Shown here: piece after piece, positions 1 to 8,197 of the stretch
How the letters are laid out: each line of letters opens with the position of its first letter
How positions within the stretch are numbered: position 1 is the first letter of the stretch
Source: Advenella mimigardefordensis DPN7
Lineage (GTDB): Bacteria > Pseudomonadota > Gammaproteobacteria > Burkholderiales > Burkholderiaceae_B
NCBI RefSeq assembly: GCF_000521505.1
Contig: NZ_CP003915.1
Coordinates: forward strand, 2,542,001 to 2,606,000
Length of the DNA stretch: 64,000 nucleotides
Direction of reading: 5' to 3'
Translations under genes and position numbers: made by a program
The notes under the pieces: generated by a model
What the model saw: only the letters and a program-made list of their open reading frames with translations
Told to the model about the DNA's origin: nothing
Database searches by the model: none

Positions 1-765
1 ATTGCCAAAGATCCCGACTGGCCCCTGTATATTGCCGCCAATCGCGATGAGTTTCACGCCAGGCCAGCCTTGCCTGCCGCACCGTGGGACGCCAATCCGG
101 ACATTTTCTCCGGCCTGGATCTGAGCGGTGGCGGCACCTGGCTGGCGATTAACAGAAATGGCCGTTTTGCCATGCTGACCAATTACCGTGACCCCGCCGG
201 CTTTATCCCCCAGGCTCCCACACGCGGCCTGCTGGTGAGCGATTTTGTGGACGGCACGATGACCGCCGGCGACTACATTACGCAGGCGTGGGAAACCGGC
301 AATCACTACAATGGCTTCAATCTGATCGTGGGAGATGCTCGCGAGGTGTACTACACTGGTAACCGGCAAGCCGCAGCGCCGCAAAAGCTCGGGCAAGGCA
401 GTTATATTCTGTCCAATCACCTGCTGGATACGCCCTGGCCCAAAGCCGAACGCCTGCGCCGTGGCCTGGATGCCCTCACGCCCGATAGCGGCCCCGATGC
501 GCTACAACAAGTCTATACCCTGCTTAAAGACACCACGCCCGCACCCGATGACGCATTACCAGATACCGGCATTCCACTGGATCGCGAACGCCTCCTGAGC
601 AGCCCTTTTATCATTAGCGAAAACTACGGCACCCGCTGCTCCACCATTGTTGCGGTCAATCGCGACGGTAACGCCACCCTCAGCGAATTGAGCTACGCGC
701 CGGACGGCAGCGAAACAGGGCGCCGTGACTGGACCTTCACCATGCACAGCCCCTATCGCTATTGA
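1..765 (+). CDS. NRDE family protein (TANGO2-like), 5' end outside window
   Basis: The reading frame is open from the first base and ends at the TGA at 763-765, so only the N-terminus is missing. The family-defining motif ANRDEF is read at about bases 37-54, and a GGGTWLAINRNGRFAMLTNYRDP-like block follows, as in NRDE/TANGO2 proteins. These are Ntn-hydrolase-like cytoplasmic proteins of uncertain biochemical role, linked in eukaryotes to haem or lipid handling. About 254 residues are visible, close to the usual 250-270, so only a few residues are lost. The next gene (LysR) starts 73 bases downstream and is probably a separate unit. Family assignment is confident; function is unknown. Confidence 0.85.
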   Translation: MAKDPDWPLYIAANRDEFHARPALPAAPWDANPDIFSGLDLSGGGTWLAINRNGRFAMLTNYRDPAGFIPQAPTRGLLVSDFVDGTMTAGDYITQAWETGNHYNGFNLIVGDAREVYYTGNRQAAAPQKLGQGSYILSNHLLDTPWPKAERLRRGLDALTPDSGPDALQQVYTLLKDTTPAPDDALPDTGIPLDRERLLSSPFIISENYGTRCSTIVAVNRDGNATLSELSYAPDGSETGRRDWTFTMHSPYRY

Positions 766-838
766 TTGAGCAGTGCTTTGCCTTTCAAAGGTACAATGAG
801 CCGATTGCTCATTCAACCAGACTCAAGATACTCAAGCC

Positions 839-1771
839 ATGGATCGCTTCACCCAACTGGAAAGTTTTGTCGCCGTCGCGACGCTTGGCACCCTGTCGGC
901 TGCAGCCAAGCAACACGGCATTGCTCCTGCCATGATGGGGCGGCGGATCGATGCGCTGGAAGAACGCCTTGGCGTTAAGCTGCTCATTCGCTCTACCCGC
1001 AAGCTCACCCTTACACCCGAAGGGCATGCTTTTGTGGAAGAAGCCCAGCGCATTCTCAAGGATCTGGCCGAAACCGAGAGCCAGATCACCCAGGGCAAGG
1101 TAAAAATTGCCGGGCCCTTGCGGCTGACCGCGCCAGCCGGTTTCGGACGCCAGCATGTTGCACCACATATTCCGGATTTCTGCCGCCGGCATCCCGACAT
1201 CCGCGTGACGCTGGATCTGACAGACAGAATCATCGATATGTTCGAAGAACAATACGACTGCGCCATTCGCATCGGCGACTTACCGGACTCGCAGCTGGTC
1301 GCTTTAAAACTGGCGGAAAACCGCCGGGTCGTGGTCGCCTCGCCTGCCTATATCAAACGTCATGGTACGCCTAAGGTGCCCGCTGATCTGGTCAAACACG
1401 AATGCCTGTCTTTCGGGCCGCAAGGCAGCCAGAGCAAAGGCTGGCTGTTTCAGGAAAAAGGCGGAACGCGGGCTTTCAAACCTACCGGCAGGCTCGCCTG
1501 CTCGGACGGCAGCGTTCTGCACGAATGGGCGCTGCATGGCTTTGGCTTATCCTGGCGTTCCCTGTGGGAAGTACAGGCCGACCTGAATGCAGGTCGCCTG
1601 GTTACGGTTCTGGATGATTACGCAACCCAGCCCAATGGCATTTATGCCGTCCTGCCCAACCGCAAGCACCTGCCCCAGCGTACCCGCAGTTTTATTGATA
1701 TGCTCAAGCGGCACTATGCTACAGACGGCTACTGGGACGCTGTGCACATGCCGCCTGTCGCGGTACAGTGA
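839..1771 (+). CDS. LysR family transcriptional regulator
   Basis: 310 residues, the usual LysR length. The N-terminus is a typical winged helix-turn-helix (MDRFTQLESFVAVATLGTLS, then AAAKQHGIAPAMMGRRIDALEERLGV, residues 1-60), followed by a two-lobed effector domain (residues about 90-295). The ATG at 839 has no strong Shine-Dalgarno sequence but is the only start that keeps the complete HTH. It converges on the ABC transporter binding-protein gene across a 29-base gap with a terminator-like hairpin, so the usual divergent-target rule gives no clue to its regulon. Target and ligand cannot be read from the sequence. Confidence 0.9.
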   Translation: MDRFTQLESFVAVATLGTLSAAAKQHGIAPAMMGRRIDALEERLGVKLLIRSTRKLTLTPEGHAFVEEAQRILKDLAETESQITQGKVKIAGPLRLTAPAGFGRQHVAPHIPDFCRRHPDIRVTLDLTDRIIDMFEEQYDCAIRIGDLPDSQLVALKLAENRRVVVASPAYIKRHGTPKVPADLVKHECLSFGPQGSQSKGWLFQEKGGTRAFKPTGRLACSDGSVLHEWALHGFGLSWRSLWEVQADLNAGRLVTVLDDYATQPNGIYAVLPNRKHLPQRTRSFIDMLKRHYATDGYWDAVHMPPVAVQ

Positions 1772-1772
1772 T

Positions 1773-1799
1773 GAAGGGATGGGCGCCAGCGCCCCTTTG
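1773..1799. terminator. Hairpin between convergent genes
   Basis: A GC-rich inverted repeat with core arms GGGCGC and GCGCCC, flanked by imperfectly pairing AAGGG and CCCTTT, fills the gap between the convergent LysR and ABC binding-protein genes. It could serve both strands. No long T-run follows, so this is a weak call. Confidence 0.4.
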
Positions 1800-1800
1800 A

Positions 1801-2607
1801 TTATTTGCCTTCAGCCAACACGTCTGCGGGCAGATCGGTCGCGTGATATTTCTTGAAAATGGTATTTAACTCACCATTTTTCAGATTCTGGCGTACCAGC
1901 TCATTGATTTTCTCTTTCAGTTCTGAATTGTTCTTCGCGACGCCAATTCCCATTTTCGACGTCGACATCACAACCTTGATATCCAGGGCCTTGGCCGGAT
2001 CCTTCTTATTGAGCGCGGCAATAATCGAAGGCGCAGTTGAAAAAATATTCGCCTGTCCGCTGGTTATCGCCGTAATCGCTGTGGCATCGTTTTCAAAACG
2101 CACAATATTGGTTCCGGCAGGAGCAAGCTTGGTTACGTTCAGATCATTAGTCGTACCCCGGGCCGTGACGACGCTTTTACCCGCCAGATCCTTCATTTCC
2201 TTGATCGCTGCATCCTTGGGCGCGCCGATCACAGATTGAATTACGGCATAGGGAATAGAAAAATCAATCACCTTTGCCCGTTCCGGTGTGATCGACAAAC
2301 TGGAAATCACAATATCGGCCTTATTGGTCAGCAGAAACGGAATGCGATTGGCCTGAGTCGTGGGAACAATTTCCAGCTTCACGCCCAGATCCTTAGCCAG
2401 CAGAGTGGCTGTTTCCACGTCCGAACCCACCTCCTTCATGGCCTCATTTTTCATGCCGTAAGGCGGTGCGCTCAGATCGATGGCAACGCGCAACACCTTC
2501 TGCTGCATGATCTGTTCCAGGGTGTTGGCACAGGCGGGTGAGGCAACGCCCAGCAAAGCCGTGGCAAAGGTGACGGCAGCAAGCACGGGCTTGAGCGAAT
2601 ATTTCAT
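1801..2607 (-). CDS. Polar amino acid-type ABC transporter, periplasmic substrate-binding protein
   Basis: 268 residues with a Sec signal peptide (MKYSLKPVLAAVTFATALLG, cleavage near ASPACA-NT). The mature part is a family 3 solute-binding protein; the blocks LRVAIDLSAPPYG, NKADIVISSLSITPERAKVIDFSIPY and the C-terminal LKNGELNTIFKKY are typical. It is the last gene of a minus-strand operon permease-permease-ATPase-SBP, 114 bases after the ATPase gene; such a gap often allows extra expression of the binding protein. The neighbouring sugar-acid dehydratase hints that the ligand could be a sugar acid rather than an amino acid, which is inference only. Confidence 0.9.
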   Translation of the reverse strand: MKYSLKPVLAAVTFATALLGVASPACANTLEQIMQQKVLRVAIDLSAPPYGMKNEAMKEVGSDVETATLLAKDLGVKLEIVPTTQANRIPFLLTNKADIVISSLSITPERAKVIDFSIPYAVIQSVIGAPKDAAIKEMKDLAGKSVVTARGTTNDLNVTKLAPAGTNIVRFENDATAITAITSGQANIFSTAPSIIAALNKKDPAKALDIKVVMSTSKMGIGVAKNNSELKEKINELVRQNLKNGELNTIFKKYHATDLPADVLAEGK

Positions 2608-2721
2608 GAATGTCTCCTGATTGGAATAGCGTTTTCTAAGAATAGGTTCTTTTAATTAAGCAACAAAATATAAAGTACGTTAGGGCCGGACTACATCTGA
2701 ATTCAGCTGAAGCCATCCTGA

Positions 2722-3570
2722 TTACAGGCCGTTATCCAGGAATTGCTTCAACTCCGGGGTCTGCGGATTGCGCAGCATCTCGGGCCCGCCCTGTTCATGG
2801 ATTTTTCCCTGATACATATAAACAATGCGGTGCGCCACTCGCATGGCAAACGCCATTTCGTGTGTCACCAGCACCATCGTCATCCCTTCACGCGCCAGCT
2901 TTTCAATCACACGCAATACTTCGCCGGTCAATTGCGGATCCAGTGCCGAGGTCACCTCATCGAACAACATGAGCTTTGGACCCATCGCCAGTGAGCGGGC
3001 AATCGCAACGCGTTGCTGTTGACCGCCCGACAGCTGTTCGGGGTACATCTGGCTTTTCTCCTGTAGGCCGACTTGCGTCAATACGGTTTGAGCAATATCC
3101 TTTGCCTGACTCCGGCTCATCTTCTTAACCGAAGTTAATGCAAGTGTGATATTGCGCTCTACGGTTAAATGTGGAAACAGGTTATAGCTTTGGAAAACGA
3201 TACCCACATCCTGACGCAGCATCTTCAGGTCAGACTTGGGAATATCCGCCCCAAAAGTGTGGCCGCAAACGGTTACCGAGCCTTTGTCGATTTGCTCCAG
3301 ATGATCCATGCAACGCAGCGCCGTGCTCTTGCCCGATCCGCTCTGGCCGATAATGGCAATAATTTCGCCGGGCTTGATGCTCAGGTCAACGCCCTTCAGG
3401 ACATGATTGTCACCAAACCATTTATGTACATTGTCCAGCCGCACGATATCGCCAGCGTTCGCCGTCTGCACGCGCGATGAGGCTGGCGTGCTGTCCTGCG
3501 CCCCGCCTGGCGGGACGGCTGCGTTGACCGCTCCCCCGGCTACCGGTTGCTGCAAAGGCACTGAATTCAT
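2722..3570 (-). CDS. Polar amino acid-type ABC transporter, ATP-binding protein
   Basis: 282 residues. Walker A is GQSGSGKST (75-83), the ABC signature is LSGGQQQRVAIARSLA and Walker B is LMLFDEVTSALD with the switch His in VLVTHEM. It belongs to the GlnQ/HisP group that powers polar amino acid uptake. Compared with the usual 240-250 residues it has a 40-residue low-complexity N-terminal extension rich in Ala, Pro and Gly. The ATG at 3570 has a good ribosome site (GGGAG six bases upstream), so the extension is probably translated. It lies 36 bases after the permease at 3607-4254 in the same operon. Confidence 0.93.
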   Translation of the reverse strand: MNSVPLQQPVAGGAVNAAVPPGGAQDSTPASSRVQTANAGDIVRLDNVHKWFGDNHVLKGVDLSIKPGEIIAIIGQSGSGKSTALRCMDHLEQIDKGSVTVCGHTFGADIPKSDLKMLRQDVGIVFQSYNLFPHLTVERNITLALTSVKKMSRSQAKDIAQTVLTQVGLQEKSQMYPEQLSGGQQQRVAIARSLAMGPKLMLFDEVTSALDPQLTGEVLRVIEKLAREGMTMVLVTHEMAFAMRVAHRIVYMYQGKIHEQGGPEMLRNPQTPELKQFLDNGL

Positions 3571-3606
3571 ATGAGCTCCCTTGTGGAATATTCTATGTGT
3601 TCTATG

Positions 3607-4254
3607 TCAGCCGCGAGAGATGTTCAGCTTGCGCTCAAGCTTCAAACTCAGTCGTGATAACGGATAACAAATAATGAAATACAAGACCGCGGCAAGTCCG
3701 AAGTAAAGAAATGGCTGGAACGTCGCGTTATTGAGTATTTTTGCGTTATAGGACAGCTCGGCAAAACCGATAACCAGCGAAGCGATCGAGGTGTTTTTGA
3801 CGATCTGTACCATGAAGCCCACGGTGGGCGGAACGGCAATGCGCAATGCCTGCGGCAGAATCACCTGGAACATGCGCTGAATGAGGTTCAGGCCCAGGCA
3901 CTCGGCTGCCTCCCACTGGTTTTTCGGTACCGACTCAATACAGCCGCGCCAGATTTCACCCAGAAAAGCCGATGACTGGATGGTGAGCGCCAGCACAGCG
4001 GCGGTCAGTGCAGGGACCGAGGTAAAGCCCAGTATCGTCGGACCGTAAAAACAGACGCCCATCAAAACCAGCAGCGGCGTACCCTGAATGGCCTGAATAT
4101 AGGTAAAGGCGGCACCTCGCGCAACGGGATTGGCAGACACCCGCATTAGCGCGATGATCAAGCCCACTGCGCTGGCAAACACAAACGTCAGGATAGACAG
4201 GACAAAAGTTCCCCAGGCGCCCTGCAACAGAAAAATCAATTGTTCATGATTCAT
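3607..4254 (-). CDS. Polar amino acid-type ABC transporter permease
   Basis: 215 residues of the HisM/GlnP inner-membrane permease family with about five transmembrane helices. The EAA-type loop that contacts the ATPase is present (ENQWEAAECLGLNLIQRMFQ-like block, roughly residues 112-130), followed by LPQALRIAVPPTVGF. It follows the other permease by 18 bases and precedes the ATPase gene; the two permeases presumably form a heterodimeric channel. Confidence 0.9.
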   Translation of the reverse strand: MNHEQLIFLLQGAWGTFVLSILTFVFASAVGLIIALMRVSANPVARGAAFTYIQAIQGTPLLVLMGVCFYGPTILGFTSVPALTAAVLALTIQSSAFLGEIWRGCIESVPKNQWEAAECLGLNLIQRMFQVILPQALRIAVPPTVGFMVQIVKNTSIASLVIGFAELSYNAKILNNATFQPFLYFGLAAVLYFIICYPLSRLSLKLERKLNISRG

Positions 4255-4272
4255 AAGGTTCAGCGCTCCGAT

Positions 4273-4956
4273 TTACAGCAAGGTGCCAAGGCGACGCCTG
4301 CGTACAAAAAACAACTTGCCCAGCATCCAGAAAATAGCCCGTACCAGCAACGACATGGCCAGATAAATTCCCCAGAGAATGATAAATACTTCGAAATTGC
4401 GGAACGTCATGGATTGCACCTGACCAGACACGCCGAACAAATCTTCGGTCCCGACAGCCGACAGCACACTGGTCACCAGCATGAGCAGAATGAACTGGCT
4501 GGTAAGCGCCGGGTAGACTCGCTCCAGGGCCGGCACCAGAATAATATGCCAGTACACCTGCAAGGGCGATAGCCCCAGACACTCCCCTGCTTCGCGCTGG
4601 CTGCGCGGCACCGACTCGATGCCGGCACGCACGATCTCACAGGTATAGGCCGTAATATTAATGACAAGTGCAAGAATGGCACCGACCAGAATCGGCATGG
4701 TCAGCCCAACGCTGGACATCCCGAAAATCAGAAAATAACTTTGGATAATCAGCGGCGTATTGCGAATCACCTCCACATAGGCGCCCACCGTTTTGCTCAG
4801 CCACGGAATGGACGAGCTACGGGCGATTGCACACATTACACCTAGAATAAAACCGGCCAGAGTAGACCAGAAGGACATGACAGCGGTCGTGCGCGCCCCT
4901 TCCAGGAAGAACTGCCAGTAGGCAAAGACAGAGTTGAAATCGAACTCATAAGTCAT
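4273..4956 (-). CDS. Polar amino acid-type ABC transporter permease (first gene of operon)
   Basis: The ATG at 4956 gives 227 residues beginning MTYEFDFNSVFAYWQFFLEG, a typical permease N-terminus. A longer frame reaches a GTG at 5004 but adds an atypical 16-residue leader, so the ATG is preferred. The EAA loop reads RSQREAGECLGLSPLQVYW and is followed by ILVPALERVYPAL. As the first gene of the four-gene minus-strand transporter operon, it is transcribed away from the GntR regulator, whose binding sites lie just upstream. Confidence 0.9.
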   Translation of the reverse strand: MTYEFDFNSVFAYWQFFLEGARTTAVMSFWSTLAGFILGVMCAIARSSSIPWLSKTVGAYVEVIRNTPLIIQSYFLIFGMSSVGLTMPILVGAILALVINITAYTCEIVRAGIESVPRSQREAGECLGLSPLQVYWHIILVPALERVYPALTSQFILLMLVTSVLSAVGTEDLFGVSGQVQSMTFRNFEVFIILWGIYLAMSLLVRAIFWMLGKLFFVRRRRLGTLL

Positions 4957-5008
4957 GTCTGACCCGCTTTTGACTGTAATAAAAGTAAGACATGCTACAC
5001 GCACTAAT

Positions 5009-5019
5009 TGGTAAAACCA
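5009..5019. promoter_or_regulatory. FadR-type operator O1 (TGGT-AAA-ACCA)
   Basis: A perfect 4+3+4 inverted repeat TGGTAAAACCA lies 53 bases upstream of the ABC permease start. GntR regulators of the FadR subgroup typically bind TGGT-N3-ACCA-like sequences. A second copy lies at 5060-5070, with 51 bases between centres (about five helical turns). Binding by the adjacent regulator is inferred. Confidence 0.6.
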
Positions 5020-5059
5020 CTTATAGAAAACCCTATAAAATGCGTATTTACGTCAAAAT

Positions 5060-5070
5060 TGGTTTGACCA
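5060..5070. promoter_or_regulatory. FadR-type operator O2 (TGGT-TTG-ACCA), overlapping the gntR -35
   Basis: A second perfect TGGT-N3-ACCA inverted repeat. It overlaps the -35 hexamer (TTGACC, 5064-5069) of the likely gntR promoter, so binding there should repress the regulator itself and, with O1, the divergent transporter operon. Confidence 0.6.
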
Positions 5071-5092
5071 GTTAATTGGAATCCCCTATATT
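5064..5092 (+). promoter_or_regulatory. Sigma-70 promoter for the GntR regulator
   Basis: TTGACC (5064-5069, 5/6 match to the consensus) and TATATT (5087-5092, 5/6) are separated by the optimal 17 bases. The start of transcription would fall near 5099, about 20 bases before the ATG at 5120. The leader has no strong ribosome-binding site. Confidence 0.6.
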
Positions 5093-5119
5093 GGATTTAC
5101 TAAGATTTCAATTGAAAAT

Positions 5120-6007
5120 ATGACATCCGACATACCTTCCTCTTCACGCAAAACAGCAGCAAGAGCCTATTTACAAACCGCGGCACAACTGCGCACGGTG
5201 ATCGCCAGCCTGCAAATTGATGCGGGTGGGCGCCTGCCTTCCGAAAGAGAGCTTGCCCAGCAGTTGGGCGTGTCACGACCTACCTTGCGCGAAGCACTGA
5301 TCGTGCTGGAACTGCAGGATGAGGTTGAAATCCGGATCGGCTCGGGTATCTACGTAAAAAATAGCGCTAGCCAATCAGAGCTATCGGCACAGATGAATCA
5401 AGCCGATACCAGCCAGGCTTTTCATCCGGCATCGCGACACGAAGATCCGGCGGCAACAGATGAGTCTGTCCGGAGTCTGCAACGCCTTGCTGGTGTTGCT
5501 CCAGCTGACGATCCGGATGACAATCCTTTGATTCTCCCCGCCCGGATGCTGCCCGGCATTGCCGAAGACAGCCCGAAAGAAGTCAACCAGATGCGCTATT
5601 TTCTGGAATCTGCCGTGGCGGCCGAGGCTGCCCGGTTCATGTCGCCCGACCTGCGCAAGCAACTCAGAAAAAGCCTGACCGACATGCAGGCAGCGATGGC
5701 GCAAAACGACAGCACCACTAACGCTCGCATGGCCGATGCCGATCGATTATTTCATACGACCCTGGCGCAAAGTACCGACAATCAACTGGTCATGCAGACC
5801 ATTACCAGTCTGTTCGACCAGCGCTATCGACCCATTGCCCGCAGCATGCACCGGCATTTCGACGATCACCAGGCATGGCTGGCGGCGATGCAGGAGCACG
5901 AACACATTTGTCAGGCGATCGAAGACCGCGATCCCCTGCAGGCTCTGGCTGCCATGCAACGCCATCTGACCCGCGCTCACCAGCGCCTGATGACCATTAT
6001 CGGTTAA
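5120..6007 (+). CDS. GntR/FadR family transcriptional regulator
   Basis: 295 residues. The N-terminal winged helix (residues about 15-80) contains GRLPSERELAQQLGVSRPTL, the canonical GntR HTH. The C-terminal all-helical FCD domain (about 150-290) has the LFHTTLAQSTDN and EHEHICQAI blocks that usually supply metal- and ligand-binding His/Asp residues. A longer than usual polar linker (about residues 85-145) joins them. It is divergent from the ABC transporter and lies 41 bases before the dehydratase gene, so it probably controls uptake and breakdown of the same compound, with the two operators at 5009-5070 as its sites. Confidence 0.9.
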   Translation: MTSDIPSSSRKTAARAYLQTAAQLRTVIASLQIDAGGRLPSERELAQQLGVSRPTLREALIVLELQDEVEIRIGSGIYVKNSASQSELSAQMNQADTSQAFHPASRHEDPAATDESVRSLQRLAGVAPADDPDDNPLILPARMLPGIAEDSPKEVNQMRYFLESAVAAEAARFMSPDLRKQLRKSLTDMQAAMAQNDSTTNARMADADRLFHTTLAQSTDNQLVMQTITSLFDQRYRPIARSMHRHFDDHQAWLAAMQEHEHICQAIEDRDPLQALAAMQRHLTRAHQRLMTIIG

Positions 6008-6048
6008 CACATCACCCATTATTTCAAAATGAAATCCAGAGGAATCCA

Positions 6049-7566
6049 ATGAGCAAGACTATACGACTGCATGCCAATGACAATGTCATTATTGCAACTG
6101 AACAGCTGATGCAGGGCAATACGGAGGAGAACATCGCCATCCTTGGGCTGGTTCCTGCCGGACACAAAATCGCGACCGTTGATATCGCAAAGGACAGCCC
6201 GGTACGTCGCTACAACCAGATTATCGGTAAGGCGACCCGCGACATCCGTGCCGGGCAGCATGTTCATACCCACAATATGGCCATGATGGATTTCGAACGT
6301 GATTACGACTTTGGCTCTCATACAAAGGAAGTCACGATCAATGACAAGACCGATCAGTTCATGGGCTACGTCAGGCCGGATGGCCGGGTGGCAACACGCA
6401 ACTTTATCGGTATTCTTACCTCTGTCAACTGTTCTGCCACTGCTGCCAAAGCCATTGCCGATCATTTCCGCCGCGATATCAACCCTGCCGCGCTGGCAGA
6501 CTTTCCCAACGTGGATGGTGTGGTCGCCCTGCCCCATGCTACCGGCTGTGGGCACGGCGCCGAGGGTCTTTTTGTAGACACGCTCCGGCGCACGCTCGTC
6601 GGTTACGCTAAGCACCCCAACTTCCATTCGGTGCTGATGGTTGGTCTGGGCTGTGAATCCAATCAGATCTCGGCCATTCTTGCCTCCGGCAATTTGAAGG
6701 AAAGCGTTAATCTGCAAACCTTTACGATTCAGGATACCGGCGGCACCGCAAAAACCGTTGCCAAGGGTATTGAAGTGGTCAAGTCCATGCTGCCTGCCGC
6801 CAACCAGGTTCAGCGCGAGCCGGTTTCTGCATCCCATCTTACCGTGGGCCTGCAATGCGGGGGTTCCGACGGCTATTCAGGCATTACTGCCAACCCGGCA
6901 CTGGGTGCTGCGGTTGATCGTCTGGTACGCGCCGGCGGCACCGCCATTCTCTCGGAAACCCCTGAGATTTATGGCGCAGAGCATTTGCTGACACAGCGCG
7001 CGGTCAGCCGCGAGGTGGGAGAAAAACTCATTGCCCGTATCAAATGGTGGGAAGACTATTGCGAACGCAATTTTGCTGAAATGAATAACAATCCGTCCGC
7101 CGGCAATAAGGCGGGTGGGCTGACAACCATTCTGGAAAAATCGCTGGGCGCGGTGGCCAAGGCCGGCACCACCAACCTGAATGATGTGTACGAATACGCG
7201 CAGCCTGTGACGACAAAAGGCATGGTATTCATGGACTCACCCGGCTTTGATCCGGTCTCCGCAACCGGACAGGTCGCCTCGGGCGCCAATCTGATTTGCT
7301 TTACCACCGGCCGCGGCTCGGCGTACGGCTGTACCCCCTCGCCTTCGCTCAAGCTCAGTACCAACAATGCCTTGTGGCAACGTCAGGAAGAAGATATCGA
7401 TATCAACTGCGGCACCATCATCAGTGGAGAGGAAAGCGTAGACAGCCTGGGTGAAAAAATCTATCGCATGATGCTGGACGCCGCTTCGGGTAAGAAAACC
7501 AAGAGCGAATTACATGGCTATGGACAGAACGAATTTGCACCGTGGCCACTGGGCGTGACCATGTAA
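6049..7566 (+). CDS. UxaA/GarD family hexarate or altronate dehydratase
   Basis: The ATG at 6049 (505 residues) has an AGAGGA ribosome site six bases upstream; the longer open frame starting at 5875 overlaps gntR and is not used. An N-terminal SAF domain (residues 1-90) precedes the UxaA/GD dehydratase core, with TSVNCSATAAKAIADHFRR, LPHATGCGHGAEG and VGLGCESNQI, whose Cys/His residues fit iron binding known for the family. Members dehydrate D-altronate or D-galactarate to 2-keto-3-deoxy acids. The exact substrate cannot be decided. No kinase or aldolase for the product is present in the window, so the pathway must be completed elsewhere. Confidence 0.85.
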   Translation: MSKTIRLHANDNVIIATEQLMQGNTEENIAILGLVPAGHKIATVDIAKDSPVRRYNQIIGKATRDIRAGQHVHTHNMAMMDFERDYDFGSHTKEVTINDKTDQFMGYVRPDGRVATRNFIGILTSVNCSATAAKAIADHFRRDINPAALADFPNVDGVVALPHATGCGHGAEGLFVDTLRRTLVGYAKHPNFHSVLMVGLGCESNQISAILASGNLKESVNLQTFTIQDTGGTAKTVAKGIEVVKSMLPAANQVQREPVSASHLTVGLQCGGSDGYSGITANPALGAAVDRLVRAGGTAILSETPEIYGAEHLLTQRAVSREVGEKLIARIKWWEDYCERNFAEMNNNPSAGNKAGGLTTILEKSLGAVAKAGTTNLNDVYEYAQPVTTKGMVFMDSPGFDPVSATGQVASGANLICFTTGRGSAYGCTPSPSLKLSTNNALWQRQEEDIDINCGTIISGEESVDSLGEKIYRMMLDAASGKKTKSELHGYGQNEFAPWPLGVTM

Positions 7567-7619
7567 TTTAAGGGCACTCTCAGGACCTGTTCAATTTCAG
7601 CAATAACGCTTTGCCGAAC

Positions 7620-7658
7620 AATAAATGGCAGCCGGTACTCCTTCGGCAGCCATTTATT
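7620..7658. terminator. Bidirectional terminator-like hairpin
   Basis: Perfect 10-base arms AATAAATGGC (7620-7629) and GCCATTTATT (7649-7658) enclose a loop with a further GCCG/CGGC pairing. It lies 54 bases after the dehydratase stop, between convergent genes. There is no clear T-tract. Confidence 0.5.
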
Positions 7659-7690
7659 GACGTATAAAACACCCGCTCTCTTCCCGTTCA

Positions 7691-7774
7691 ACCTACCTGG
7701 ATTGACCTACCTGGATTGACCTACCTGGATTAACTTATCTGGATTAACCTATCTGAATTAACCTACCGGTATCA
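7691..7774. repeat. Six tandem copies of a 14-bp unit
   Basis: The unit ACCTACCTGGATTG is repeated head to tail from 7691. Copies 1-3 are nearly perfect; copies 4-6 decay progressively (for example ACTTATCTGGATTA and ACCTACCGGTATCA). The last copy runs into the stop codon of the PPC protein gene at 7772. Because it sits between convergent genes it is unlikely to be coding, and it may vary in copy number. Confidence 0.85.
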
Positions 7775-8164
7775 ATCCAGCCATTCCTGCAGCATCACTT
7801 CTATCGTGATGCACACGGGAGAGCCCCCTTTAATAAACCTGCCGGCAAAGACCTCGCCCGCATTGTTAGCCACAATTCCGTGCAGTTCAACTTCGGTTTG
7901 CCCTTCGCGACTACGACGCACATGGCCGCTCATGCTCAGAATCTCAACCGCGAACCCCTCAACGTTGATACTGCGCGGCACGCCTTCGTCCGTCATGATT
8001 TCCAGACTGGACTTAAACAGACTGCCAAGCCCGCCTTTGATCACCCCCTGGGCAATCTGATGCTCGCGGCAGATGTCCTCCATGCCGGTAACCAGATCAT
8101 CATTGCAGAAAAACCGGGCGTTAACCACGCGCCCCACCCGACAGTGTCTGATACTGGACTCCAT
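7772..8164 (-). CDS. PPC/DUF296 domain protein (first of a pair)
   Basis: 130 residues comprising a single PPC (plants and prokaryotes conserved, DUF296) domain. The characteristic glycine-rich segment and conserved strand EVELHGIVANNAGEVFAGRF are seen near residues 90-110. The domain forms trimers; plant AT-hook proteins use it for protein contacts, while the bacterial stand-alone forms have no settled function. Only one His of the frequent H-x-H pair is present. It is the last gene of the TRAP/acyl-CoA operon, 33 bases after a second, longer PPC protein, so a metabolic rather than DNA-binding role is plausible. Confidence 0.75.
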   Translation of the reverse strand: MESSIRHCRVGRVVNARFFCNDDLVTGMEDICREHQIAQGVIKGGLGSLFKSSLEIMTDEGVPRSINVEGFAVEILSMSGHVRRSREGQTEVELHGIVANNAGEVFAGRFIKGGSPVCITIEVMLQEWLD

Positions 8165-8197
8165 ACCCCTGCTCCTTTTGCCATTCAGAAATTTTCC

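Noticed and set aside
5875..6048. Longer start for the dehydratase, giving 563 residues
   Set aside because: It would overlap the GntR gene by 133 bases and lacks a ribosome site; the ATG at 6049 has AGAGGA and begins the SAF domain.
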